From G020354085 sp964629975 (GTDB lineage Bacteria; Pseudomonadota; Gammaproteobacteria; Acidiferrobacterales; Sulfurifustaceae): DNA of 10,728 bases. Position 1 is the first letter of the stretch; the number at the start of each line of letters is the position of its first letter. This document shows, piece by piece, positions 1 to 7,641 of this stretch. The notes under the pieces are model-generated. The model ran no database searches, was not told the DNA's origin, and worked only from the letters and a program-made list of their open reading frames with translations. The position numbers and the translations under genes are program-made. Location: NCBI GenBank assembly GCA_964629975.1, contig CAZVUN010000106.1, positions 1 to 10,728 of the forward strand. Reading direction: 5' to 3'.

Positions 1-858
1 ATGCCCGCGCCGCTGACCGTCATCATCCTCACCTACAACGAGGAGCCGAACCTGCCGCAGGCGCTGCGTTCGGTATGCGGCTGGGCTGAGCAGGTTATCG
101 TGCTCGACAGTTTCAGTACGGATCGCACCGTGGAGATCGCCCGCGAGTCCGGGGCCGAGGTTCACCAGCACCGTTTCGAGGACTATGCGAGGCAGCGCAA
201 CCATGCGCTGACGCTGCCGATCCGCACGGAGTGGATTCTGTTTCTGGATGCGGACGAGTGGGTGCCACCAGAACTGCAGCGTGAAATCGCCGAGCTCATC
301 GACCGCAATCCATCCGAAGACGGCTTCTGCATCAAGCGGCGCTTCATCTGGATGGGGCGCTGGATCCGCCGCGGCTATTACCCGGCGTGGATTCTGCGGC
401 TGGCGCGCCGGGGCCGCGTGCGCTGCGAAGAGCGGCAGGTCAACGAGCATCTGATCGTCGATGGGGCCGTCGGGTATCTCGAGCACGACTTCATCCACGA
501 GGACCGCAAAGATCTCGCCGACTGGATGGCCAAGCACGTGCGCTACGCCCGGCGCGAGGCCGACGAGTTGATGAAGCGAGAACTGCGTGTGGCGCAGGAG
601 GAGATCGACGCGCGCCTGTTCGGTACGCAGGCGCAGCGCAAGCGCTGGCTGCGGCGGCATGTCTGGGAGAGGCTGCCGCCGTTCGTGCGACCTTGGTTGT
701 TCTTCCTCTACCGCTACGTGTTGCGCGGCGGCTTTCTCGATGGCAAGGAAGCTTTCGTCTTTCACTTCCTGCATGCGCTTTGGTTCATGACGCTGATCGA
801 CGCCTTTTGGCTTGAGCAGCGGCTTGCGGCCCGGCGTGGCTCGGGGGATGCCGGCTGA
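1..858 (+). CDS. Family 2 glycosyltransferase, WaaE/KdtX-like
   Basis: Predicted inverting GT-A glycosyltransferase that moves a sugar from a nucleotide donor to a lipid-linked or LPS-type acceptor at the inner face of the cytoplasmic membrane. The N-terminus (residues 5-15, LTVIILTYNEE) is the classic GT2 opening. DSFSTDRT (36-43) follows, and FLDADEW (81-87) contains the DxD-type metal and nucleotide site. A conserved VNEHL lies at 147-151. The basic and aromatic C-terminus (about 218-265, with WERLPPFVRPWLFFLYRY) is typical of the WaaE/KdtX branch and probably lies on the membrane. The 285-residue length is normal for that branch. The window begins exactly at this ATG, so its ribosome site cannot be seen and an earlier start cannot be excluded, although the GT2 core starts right after residue 4. 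The stop codon overlaps the ATG of the amidotransferase gene by one base. The family is confident; the donor and acceptor are unknown. Confidence 0.93.
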   Translation: MPAPLTVIILTYNEEPNLPQALRSVCGWAEQVIVLDSFSTDRTVEIARESGAEVHQHRFEDYARQRNHALTLPIRTEWILFLDADEWVPPELQREIAELIDRNPSEDGFCIKRRFIWMGRWIRRGYYPAWILRLARRGRVRCEERQVNEHLIVDGAVGYLEHDFIHEDRKDLADWMAKHVRYARREADELMKRELRVAQEEIDARLFGTQAQRKRWLRRHVWERLPPFVRPWLFFLYRYVLRGGFLDGKEAFVFHFLHALWFMTLIDAFWLEQRLAARRGSGDAG

Positions 859-2789
859 TGTGCGGCGTCGCGGGCTACTGCGGCCGCTTCGGGCCGGGGT
901 TGCTGGCGCGCATGAGCGCGACTGTGGCGCACCGTGGACCGGACGGTGCCGGCAGCTACATCTCCTCTGACGGCGGGACAGGGCTTGCGCACCGGCGCCT
1001 GGCGATCATCGACCTGTCGCCCACCGGCGCGCAGCCGATGACCGATTCCGCCACCGGCGTCACGATCACGTACAACGGCGAGATCTACAACTACCGCGAG
1101 CTGCGCGCGCGGCTCGAGAGTGCGGGTTCGGCTTTCGTGGGGCGCTCCGACACCGAGGTGATCCTGCGTATGTACCTGGCGCACGGGCGCGACGCGTTGC
1201 CGATGCTCAACGGCATTTTCGCGCTGGCGATCTGGGATCCGCGCGACCGCTCGCTGCTGCTGGCGCGCGACGGCGCCGGGGTCAAGCCCTTGTACTACGC
1301 GCAGCCGCCATCGGGGTTTCTGTTCGCAAGCGAACTCAAGGCGCTGCTCGCCTGCGACGAAGTAGACCGTTCGATCGACGCCCGCGCGGTGTGGCTGTAT
1401 CTGACGTACCTTTGGAGCCCCACGCCGTACACGATGCTGCGCGCGGTGCGCAAGCTCGAGCCCGGTACGGCGCTGATCGTTCGTGACGGTCGCATCGCCG
1501 ACCGCTGGCGCTTCTACGAACTGCCGTATCCGGCGCCGCGCTTCGAGGGCGTTGCGCAAAGCGCTGTAGCTGCCGTCCGCCGCGCACTCGACGAGGCGGC
1601 ACGGCGGCAGATGGTCGCCGACGTGCCGGTCGGCGCCTTTCTTTCCGGTGGGCTGGACTCGAGCGCGATCGTCGCCTTTGCCAGGCGACACGCACCGGAA
1701 CAACGCATCCAGTGCTTCACGATCGAGACGTCGCATTCGACGCGGGACGAAGGCTTCGTCGACGATCTGCCTTACGCGCGGCGCGTGGCGGCGCATCTGG
1801 GCGTCGATCTGCACACGGTCCGGGTCGGGCCGGAGATTGTCCAGCACTTCGAGCGCATGGTGCGGCACCTGGACGAACCGCAGGCCGACCTCGCTCCGCT
1901 GAACGCTCTGATGATCTGCGAGCTGGCGCGCTCGCACGGCATCAAGGTGCTGCTGTCCGGTGCGGGTGGCGACGACCTCTTCGCCGGCTATCGGCGCCAC
2001 TACGCATTGATGCAGGAGCGCTGGTGGCGCTGGCTCCCCGCATCCGCCCGCGCGGGGCTCGCCGCAACGGCGCGGGCGCTTCCCGCCGGCGCGCCGCTGC
2101 TGCGTCGCGTGCGCCGCGCGCTCGGCGAGGCCGGGCTGGACGGTGACGAACGGCTCGTGAGTTATTTCGCGTGGCTGCCGCAGGCGGATTCGGCGCCGCT
2201 TCTTTCGCCCGAGCTGCGCGCGCAGTGCGAGGGCTGGTCGCCGCTCGCGCCGCTGATGCAAAGCCTGCGGGCCATCGAAGGCGAACGCGAGCCGCTCAAT
2301 CGCATGCTGTTCCTCGAAGCCAAGCACTTCCTGTGCGACCACAACCTGAACTACACGGACAAAATGGGCATGGCGGTGGGCGTGGAGGTGCGCGTGCCGT
2401 TCCTCGATCCCGACTTGCTGCGACTGGCCGCGAGTTTGCCGGCGCAGTTCAAGCAGCGCGGCTCGGAGGGCAAGTGGATCCTGAAGCGGGCGATGGAGCC
2501 CGATCTGCCGCGCGAGGTGATTTACCGTCCGAAGACCGGGTTCGGCGTGCCGCTGCGGCGCTGGCTGCGTCACGAGTTGCGGGAAGCGGTGGAGGATCTG
2601 CTTTCCGAACGCAGCCTGGCTTCACGCGGGCTGTTCGATCCTGATGCTGTCGCTCGGCTGCGGAGGTACGATGCGGCAGGCCGCATCGATGCGGCGTATC
2701 CGTTGCTGGCCCTGTGCGCGATCGAACTATGGTGCCGCGTTTTTCTGGATCACCCTAAGCCGGCGAAGCTATGTAAAGGGAAGATTTGA
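858..2789 (+). CDS. asnB: AsnB-type glutamine-dependent amidotransferase (asparagine synthase family)
   Basis: Class II amidotransferase that releases ammonia from glutamine and transfers it to an ATP-activated carboxylate. Cys2 of MCGVAGYCG is the N-terminal nucleophile. The glutaminase domain (about 2-210) shows AHRRLAIIDLS (44-54), YNGEIYNYREL (72-82), SDTE (97-100) and RDGAGVKPLYY (137-147). The synthetase domain carries the PP-loop SGGLDSS (263-269), LSGAGGDDLFAGY (366-378), DKMGMAVGVEVRVPFLD and KTGFGVPLRRWL. The 643-residue length matches full-length AsnB proteins. The start is fixed by the need for Cys2 and by a GGGGGA ribosome site at 843-848; it overlaps the previous stop by one base (TGATG). 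Within a polysaccharide operon, such proteins are often proposed to amidate uronic acids rather than make asparagine (WbpS-like). SGAGGDD differs from the usual SG-acid-G pattern, which fits a non-asparagine substrate. The symbol denotes the family only. Confidence 0.95.
   Translation: MCGVAGYCGRFGPGLLARMSATVAHRGPDGAGSYISSDGGTGLAHRRLAIIDLSPTGAQPMTDSATGVTITYNGEIYNYRELRARLESAGSAFVGRSDTEVILRMYLAHGRDALPMLNGIFALAIWDPRDRSLLLARDGAGVKPLYYAQPPSGFLFASELKALLACDEVDRSIDARAVWLYLTYLWSPTPYTMLRAVRKLEPGTALIVRDGRIADRWRFYELPYPAPRFEGVAQSAVAAVRRALDEAARRQMVADVPVGAFLSGGLDSSAIVAFARRHAPEQRIQCFTIETSHSTRDEGFVDDLPYARRVAAHLGVDLHTVRVGPEIVQHFERMVRHLDEPQADLAPLNALMICELARSHGIKVLLSGAGGDDLFAGYRRHYALMQERWWRWLPASARAGLAATARALPAGAPLLRRVRRALGEAGLDGDERLVSYFAWLPQADSAPLLSPELRAQCEGWSPLAPLMQSLRAIEGEREPLNRMLFLEAKHFLCDHNLNYTDKMGMAVGVEVRVPFLDPDLLRLAASLPAQFKQRGSEGKWILKRAMEPDLPREVIYRPKTGFGVPLRRWLRHELREAVEDLLSERSLASRGLFDPDAVARLRRYDAAGRIDAAYPLLALCAIELWCRVFLDHPKPAKLCKGKI
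2775..2780 (+). promoter_or_regulatory. Ribosome binding site that fixes the wecB start
   Basis: AAAGGG lies 8 bases before the ATG at 2789. The reading frame could also begin at the TTG at 2786, which would place the site only 5 bases away and add one residue. The ATG with its TGATG overlap with the asnB stop is the better choice. Confidence 0.6.
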
Positions 2790-3892
2790 TGGCTCTGATC
2801 GACATCATTGCCGGAGCACGGCCCAATTTCATGAAGATCGCCTCTATCGTGGATGCGCTCAGAGAGGCGCAAGATCTGGGAAACCGAATTCGCTGGCGGC
2901 TGGTGCATACCGGGCAGCACTATGATTGGCGCATGTCGGCCGCGTTTTTCGAGGAGCTAGGCATTCCTGAACCGGACATCAATCTCGGGGTGGGTTCCGG
3001 CACCCAGGCCGAACAGACGGCAGGCATCATGGTGCGCTACGAACGCCTGCTTATGGAGCAACCGAGCGATTTGTGCCTGGTAGTGGGCGATGTAAACTCG
3101 ACGATGGCCTGTGCCATCGTAGCGCGCAAATGCAGGATCGAGGTTGCGCACGTGGAAGGCGGCCTTCGCTCCCGGGATTGGTCCATGCCCGAGGAGATCA
3201 ACCGGGTGGTGACCGACTCCATCACGAACTGGTTTTTTACAACTTCGGAGTCGGCCAACGAAAATCTCCGGGGCGAGGGAGTCGAGCCGGAACGGATCTT
3301 TTTCGTCGGCAATACCATGATCGACTCGCTGCTCAAGCACCGGGCGCGGTTCAGGCGGCCGGCCGTGTGGCGCGAGGCGGGACTCGTTGCGCGCGGCTAT
3401 CTCGTTCTCACTCTGCACCGGCCTGCTAATGTGGACGATCCCGGGCAGTTGGCCGCGCGATTGGACGCAATCACCGGCGCGGCCCGTGGTCTTCCGGTGG
3501 TGTTTCCGGTGCATCCACGGACGGCTGCAACGCTCGCCCAGATGGAGCGCAGCTGGCCAGGGCTTGTGTGCACGCCGCCCTTAAGCTATCTGGAATTCAA
3601 TTTTCTCGTGGAGCAGGCGCGAGGGGTGTTGACCGATTCCGGTGGCGTTACCGAGGAGACGACGGTGCTCAATGTGCCCTGCCTGACCCTGCGCGACAAC
3701 ACGGAACGGCCGGAGACGGTCGCGCTCGGCACGAACGAACTCGTCGGTACCGATCCTGCGCGGATCCCGCCGGTGCTCGGCCGACTGCTCGCCGGACAGT
3801 GGAAGCGGGGAACATTGCCCCCGCTGTGGGATGGCAAGGCTGGACAGCGCATCGTCGAGAAACTGAGTTGCTTACTCAAGGGGCGGGAATAG
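2789..3892 (+). CDS. wecB: Non-hydrolysing UDP-N-acetylglucosamine 2-epimerase (WecB family)
   Basis: Cytoplasmic enzyme predicted to interconvert UDP-GlcNAc and UDP-ManNAc, or to epimerise a related UDP-HexNAc such as a FucNAc or QuiNAc derivative. The 367-residue protein has the GT-B-like fold signatures of the family: AGARPNFMK (9-17), TGQHYD (41-46), GDVNST (100-105, family catalytic Asp region), HVEGGLRS (121-128), PEEINR (134-139), LTLHRPANVD (catalytic His region) and, near the C-terminus, TDSGGVTEE followed by RDNTERPE. Length and motif order are normal and nothing is missing. The start at 2789 overlaps the asnB stop by one base. The TAG stop at 3890-3892 is followed immediately by the next ATG in the same frame. 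A hand-counted interior line is about 62% GC, against about 70-72% in the next gene, a modest difference that may mean separate acquisition. The family is very confident; the exact substrate is not decided by sequence alone. Confidence 0.95.
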   Translation: MALIDIIAGARPNFMKIASIVDALREAQDLGNRIRWRLVHTGQHYDWRMSAAFFEELGIPEPDINLGVGSGTQAEQTAGIMVRYERLLMEQPSDLCLVVGDVNSTMACAIVARKCRIEVAHVEGGLRSRDWSMPEEINRVVTDSITNWFFTTSESANENLRGEGVEPERIFFVGNTMIDSLLKHRARFRRPAVWREAGLVARGYLVLTLHRPANVDDPGQLAARLDAITGAARGLPVVFPVHPRTAATLAQMERSWPGLVCTPPLSYLEFNFLVEQARGVLTDSGGVTEETTVLNVPCLTLRDNTERPETVALGTNELVGTDPARIPPVLGRLLAGQWKRGTLPPLWDGKAGQRIVEKLSCLLKGRE

Positions 3893-6016
3893 ATGCTACA
3901 GGTGTTGCAGAACCTTGCCAGCGGCGAAACGCTGGTCGCGGACGTGCCGGCACCGCAGGTGGTGCGCGGGACGCTGCTCGTCACCACGCGCGCGAGCCTC
4001 GTGTCCGCCGGCACCGAGCGGATGCTGGTGGACTTTAGCCGCGCCGGATGGATCGACAAGGCGCGCCAGCAGCCGGAGAAGGTGCGGCAGGTGCTGGACA
4101 AGGTGCGCACCGACGGGCCCTTCGCTACGCTGGAGGCCGTGCGCAGCAAGCTCGACCAGCCGCTTGCGCTCGGCTACTGCAACGCGGGCGTGGTGCAGGA
4201 GGTCGGCGCGGGCGTGGAAGGCTTTGCGGTCGGCGACCGCGTGGTGTCCAACGGCCCGCACGCGGAGATCGTGCGGGTGGGCAAGAACCTGTGTGCACGT
4301 ATCCCCGAGGGCGTCAGCGACGAGGCGGCAGCTTTCACGGTGCCCGGCGCCATTGGCCTGCAAGGCGTCCGGCTTGCTCAACCCACTCTCGGCGAGTGTT
4401 TCGTCGTCACCGGTCTTGGCCTGATCGGGCTGCTGACGGTGCAACTGCTGCGCGCGCACGGCTGCCGCGTGCTCGGGATCGACTTCGATGCCGGCAAACT
4501 CGCGCTGGCGCAACGATTCGGCGCCGAAGTCTGCGATCTCGCGCGCGGCGAGGATCCGGTCGCGCGCGCAATGGCCTTCTCGGGTGGCCGCGGCGTGGAT
4601 GGCGTGATCGTCACCGCCGCCACCCAGTCGAGCGAGCCGATCGCGCAGGCCGCGCGCATGTGCCGCAAGCGGGGCCGTATCGTACTGGTCGGCGTCACCG
4701 GGCTGGAACTCAATCGCGCCGACTTCTATGAGAAAGAGCTGACGTTCCAGGTTTCGTGCTCGTACGGCCCCGGCCGCTACGACACGGCCTATGAGCAGCA
4801 GGGCAACGACTACCCGATCGGCTTCGTGCGCTGGACCGAGCAGCGCAATTTCGAGGCCGTGCTGGCGATGCTCGCCGAGGGCAAGCTGGACGTCGCGCCG
4901 CTCGTCAGCCACCGCTTCGCCGTGCAGGATGCCGCGCGCGCGTACGAGGTGCTCGTCAACGAGCGTTCGGCGCTCGGCATCGTGTTGCAGTACGCGGGCG
5001 CGCCAGCGAGCGCCGGGGAGCGGCGCATCGCGCTTGGCCCCGCGCCATCCGTTGCCGCCAGCGGCGAGGCGGTCGTGGCGATGATCGGTGCGGGCAATTA
5101 CGGCTCGCGCGTGCTGATTCCGGCGCTCAGGCACGCTGGTGCACGGCTGGACACCTTGGTCACCAGCGCCGGCGTCTCCGGGGTGCATCACGGCCGCAAG
5201 GCGGGATTTGCATACGCCTCGACGGACGTGGAGACGGACGCATTCGCCAACCCGCGTGCCAATGCCATCGTGGTTGCCACGCGCCACGACACGCATGCGC
5301 GGTACGCGGCGCAGGCGCTGCGTGCGGGCAAGCATGTCTTTGTCGAAAAACCGCTGGCATTGACGGTCGAAGAGCTGGCGCAGATCGAACAGGCGCACGC
5401 GGCTGCGCCGGGGCGACTCCTGATGGTGGGCTTCAATCGACGCTTCGCACCGCTGGTGACGCGAATGAAGGCCTTGCTCGACGCGGTTGCTGCGCCCAAA
5501 GCGATGGTTTACGCGGTCAATGCGGGCGCGATTCCGCCCGAGCACTGGACGCAGAATCGCGACATCGGCGGCGGCCGCATCATCGGCGAGGCGTGCCATT
5601 TTATCGATCTGTTGCGCTTTTTGGCGGGTGCGCCGATCGAAAGCCACACCGTCGTGCCGATGCGCGTGCAACCCCCCGATACGGTAACGATCAGCCTGCG
5701 TTTCACCGACGGTTCGGTGGGAACAGTCCATTACTTCGCTAACGGCTACAACGTGCTGGCGAAGGAACGGATCGAAGTCTTTGCCGGCGGTCGCGTCCTG
5801 CAACTAGACAACTTCCGGGTGCTGCGCGCGTACGGATGGCCGGGGTTTGCCAGGCAATGGCTGTGGCGGCAGGACAAGGGGCAGCAGGCGTGCATCGCGG
5901 CCTTCGTGGATGCGGTGCGGTGCGGCGGGAATGCGCCGATCGCGTTCGCCGAGCTGGTGGAGGTGGCGCGCGTGAGCATCGCGACCGAAGAGGCTGTGCG
6001 CAGCGCATGTGCGTGA
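3893..6016 (+). CDS. Two-domain oxidoreductase: medium-chain dehydrogenase fused to Gfo/Idh/MocA dehydrogenase
   Basis: A 707-residue fusion. Residues 1 to about 367 resemble a medium-chain (zinc-type alcohol) dehydrogenase: a GroES-like part with SAGTER (38-43), GVVQEVGAGVEGFAVGDRV (99-117) and a Rossmann fold with GLGLIG (174-179). I do not see the cysteine cluster of a structural zinc site. After a linker (about 368-392), a second Rossmann fold starts with GAGNYG (399-404), followed by ATRHDTH (462-468), the Gfo/Idh/MocA signature EKP (485-487) and GGGRIIGEACHFIDL (559-573), which includes the usual catalytic-region His. Both halves are predicted to bind NAD(P) and act in the cytoplasm on a sugar or nucleotide sugar. 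AAGGGG at 3878-3883 gives a 9-base spacing to the ATG. The gene abuts wecB with no gap and overlaps the heparinase-like gene by 10 bases. This fusion is a familiar polysaccharide-cluster neighbour of heparinase II/III proteins, but its reaction is not established to my knowledge. Confidence 0.92.
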   Translation: MLQVLQNLASGETLVADVPAPQVVRGTLLVTTRASLVSAGTERMLVDFSRAGWIDKARQQPEKVRQVLDKVRTDGPFATLEAVRSKLDQPLALGYCNAGVVQEVGAGVEGFAVGDRVVSNGPHAEIVRVGKNLCARIPEGVSDEAAAFTVPGAIGLQGVRLAQPTLGECFVVTGLGLIGLLTVQLLRAHGCRVLGIDFDAGKLALAQRFGAEVCDLARGEDPVARAMAFSGGRGVDGVIVTAATQSSEPIAQAARMCRKRGRIVLVGVTGLELNRADFYEKELTFQVSCSYGPGRYDTAYEQQGNDYPIGFVRWTEQRNFEAVLAMLAEGKLDVAPLVSHRFAVQDAARAYEVLVNERSALGIVLQYAGAPASAGERRIALGPAPSVAASGEAVVAMIGAGNYGSRVLIPALRHAGARLDTLVTSAGVSGVHHGRKAGFAYASTDVETDAFANPRANAIVVATRHDTHARYAAQALRAGKHVFVEKPLALTVEELAQIEQAHAAAPGRLLMVGFNRRFAPLVTRMKALLDAVAAPKAMVYAVNAGAIPPEHWTQNRDIGGGRIIGEACHFIDLLRFLAGAPIESHTVVPMRVQPPDTVTISLRFTDGSVGTVHYFANGYNVLAKERIEVFAGGRVLQLDNFRVLRAYGWPGFARQWLWRQDKGQQACIAAFVDAVRCGGNAPIAFAELVEVARVSIATEEAVRSACA

Positions 6017-7638
6017 CCGCCGGGACACTGCTGCGCACGGTCGTGCATCTGCGGCCGCTGCAGATCGCGGGCCGTGTGTGGCGCGGGCTGTATCGACCGC
6101 GACCGCGGCTGGACGCGGCGCCATCCGTGTCGCTTATGCGCGGCGTCTGGGTTGCGCCGGCGCGGCGCGCCGCGTCGATGGTGGGTCCCGAGACGTTCCG
6201 GTTTCTGAACGACACGCATTCGATCGCCGAACACGGCTGGGACGATCGTCGGCTCGAGCGGCTGTGGCGCTATAACCTGCATTACTTCGACGATCTGAAC
6301 GCCATCGCCGCAGGCGAGCGCAAGGGATGGCACCGCGCGTCGATCGCGCGCTGGATCGCGGAGAACCCGCCGGCCCAAGGGACGGCCTGGGAGCCTTATC
6401 CGACGAGCCAGCGCGTCGTTAATTGGATCAAGTGGCTGCTGGCGGGCAACGAACCGGTATCTGGCATGCTGGACAGCTTGGCGGTGCAGGCGCGGTGGCT
6501 CGCCCGGCGCATCGAGTGGCATCTGCTGGCTAATCACCTGTTCGTCAATGCCAAGGCGCTCATGTTTGCGGGAACTTTCTTTTCTGGCGACGAAGCGGGG
6601 CGCTGGCGCGAGCGCGGTGCGCGAATTCTTCTGCGCGAGTTGCCCGAACAGGTGCTCGAGGACGGCGGACATTTCGAGCGCAGCCCAATGTATCACGCGC
6701 TTGTGCTCGAGGACGTGCTGGATCTAGTCAACCTCCTGCGGGCGCACGGCGATAACGGAACGTCGCCGCTCGCTCGAGCGCTGTTTTTGCGCGTGCCAGA
6801 GATGCTCCATTGGCTGCGGTGCATGAGCCACCCGGACGGCGGCATCGCGTTTTTCAACGACGCGGCTGAGGGCATCGCGCCGGCCAATTCCGAGCTCGAG
6901 GCCTACACGAGCCGCCTGGGCTTTTCTGCACCACATCCACCGAGGAAGGGAGTCACACACCTCGCGGCGAGCGGCTACGTGCGTGTGGCCTGCCGCGACG
7001 CGGTAGCGGTTCTAGATTGCGCACCGATCGGCCCCGATTACCAGCCTGGACATGCACATGCGGACACCCTGTCCTTCGAATTCTCATTGCGCGGCCGACG
7101 GCTCATCGTCAACGGCGGGACGTCCTGCTACGGCACGAACGCGCAGCGCGCGCGTGAGCGCGGAACGGCTTGGCACAGCACGGTGCAGGTCGCCGGTAGA
7201 GATTCGTCGGAAGTGTGGAGCGGGTTTCGCGTCGGTCGGCGCGCGCGCCCGGGGCGGGTGAACACGGCAGGCGGATGGGTGGAAGCCTCCCACGACGGGT
7301 ATCGATTCCTTCCCGGCTCGCCGAAGCACCATCGACGCTGGTGTTTCGGCGAGGACTGGCTGCGGGTGGAAGATCGGCTAAGCGTCCCACGCCACCCAGC
7401 CGTGGCCCGCTTCCATTTGGCGCCTGGCGTGAATGCGCGGCCGCAAGACGACGGCAGGCAGTGCTGGACGATCGAATACGACGGCGTACCGGTCGCGCGG
7501 TGCGACATTAACGCGGGGATGGCACACTTGGAATCGTCCGTGTACGCTCCGGAGTTTGGCAGGCGGATCAACATCCAGACGTTGGCGGTGGGCCTCGACG
7601 AGGGGCAGGCTGCCGTGCGGTGGTACTGGGGCATGTGA
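6007..7638 (+). CDS. Heparinase II/III family protein (alginate lyase-like)
   Basis: A 543-residue protein with the two-part layout of the family. The helical N-terminal toroid (about 80-310) contains RYNLHYFDDL (88-97), WEPYPTSQRVVNW (128-140), NHLFVNAKAL (176-185) and GGHFERSPMYH (220-230). The C-terminal beta-rich domain has GHAHADTLSFEF (348-359), NGGTSCYG (369-376) and RGTAWHSTVQV (385-395). Characterised relatives are polysaccharide lyases, usually exported. Here residues 1-40 are arginine-rich and show no convincing signal peptide or membrane helix, so a cytoplasmic or membrane-side role, or a non-lyase role, is possible. The chosen ATG lies 10 bases inside the previous gene. GTG at 6013 (a GTGA overlap) is a good alternative that would remove two residues, and GAAGAGG at 5987-5993 could serve either. 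Longer readings back into the preceding gene are not supported by the family. The family is confident; the substrate is unknown. Confidence 0.9.
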   Translation: MCVTAGTLLRTVVHLRPLQIAGRVWRGLYRPRPRLDAAPSVSLMRGVWVAPARRAASMVGPETFRFLNDTHSIAEHGWDDRRLERLWRYNLHYFDDLNAIAAGERKGWHRASIARWIAENPPAQGTAWEPYPTSQRVVNWIKWLLAGNEPVSGMLDSLAVQARWLARRIEWHLLANHLFVNAKALMFAGTFFSGDEAGRWRERGARILLRELPEQVLEDGGHFERSPMYHALVLEDVLDLVNLLRAHGDNGTSPLARALFLRVPEMLHWLRCMSHPDGGIAFFNDAAEGIAPANSELEAYTSRLGFSAPHPPRKGVTHLAASGYVRVACRDAVAVLDCAPIGPDYQPGHAHADTLSFEFSLRGRRLIVNGGTSCYGTNAQRARERGTAWHSTVQVAGRDSSEVWSGFRVGRRARPGRVNTAGGWVEASHDGYRFLPGSPKHHRRWCFGEDWLRVEDRLSVPRHPAVARFHLAPGVNARPQDDGRQCWTIEYDGVPVARCDINAGMAHLESSVYAPEFGRRINIQTLAVGLDEGQAAVRWYWGM

Positions 7639-7641
7639 AGC

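Noticed and set aside
762..2573. 603-codon open frame on the minus strand opposite the amidotransferase gene
   Set aside because: It mirrors asnB codon by codon, is rich in Arg, His and Gln with no family motifs, and is the expected antisense shadow of a high-GC gene. The plus strand carries the full set of AsnB motifs.
3896..5803. 635-codon open frame on the minus strand opposite the two-domain oxidoreductase
   Set aside because: Same antisense-shadow character, with low-complexity Arg/His/Ala composition and no recognisable domain.
5836..6006. 57-codon N-terminal extension of the heparinase-like gene
   Set aside because: It lies entirely inside the oxidoreductase gene in another frame, is Gly/Arg/Ala-rich, and precedes the normal N-terminus of the family.
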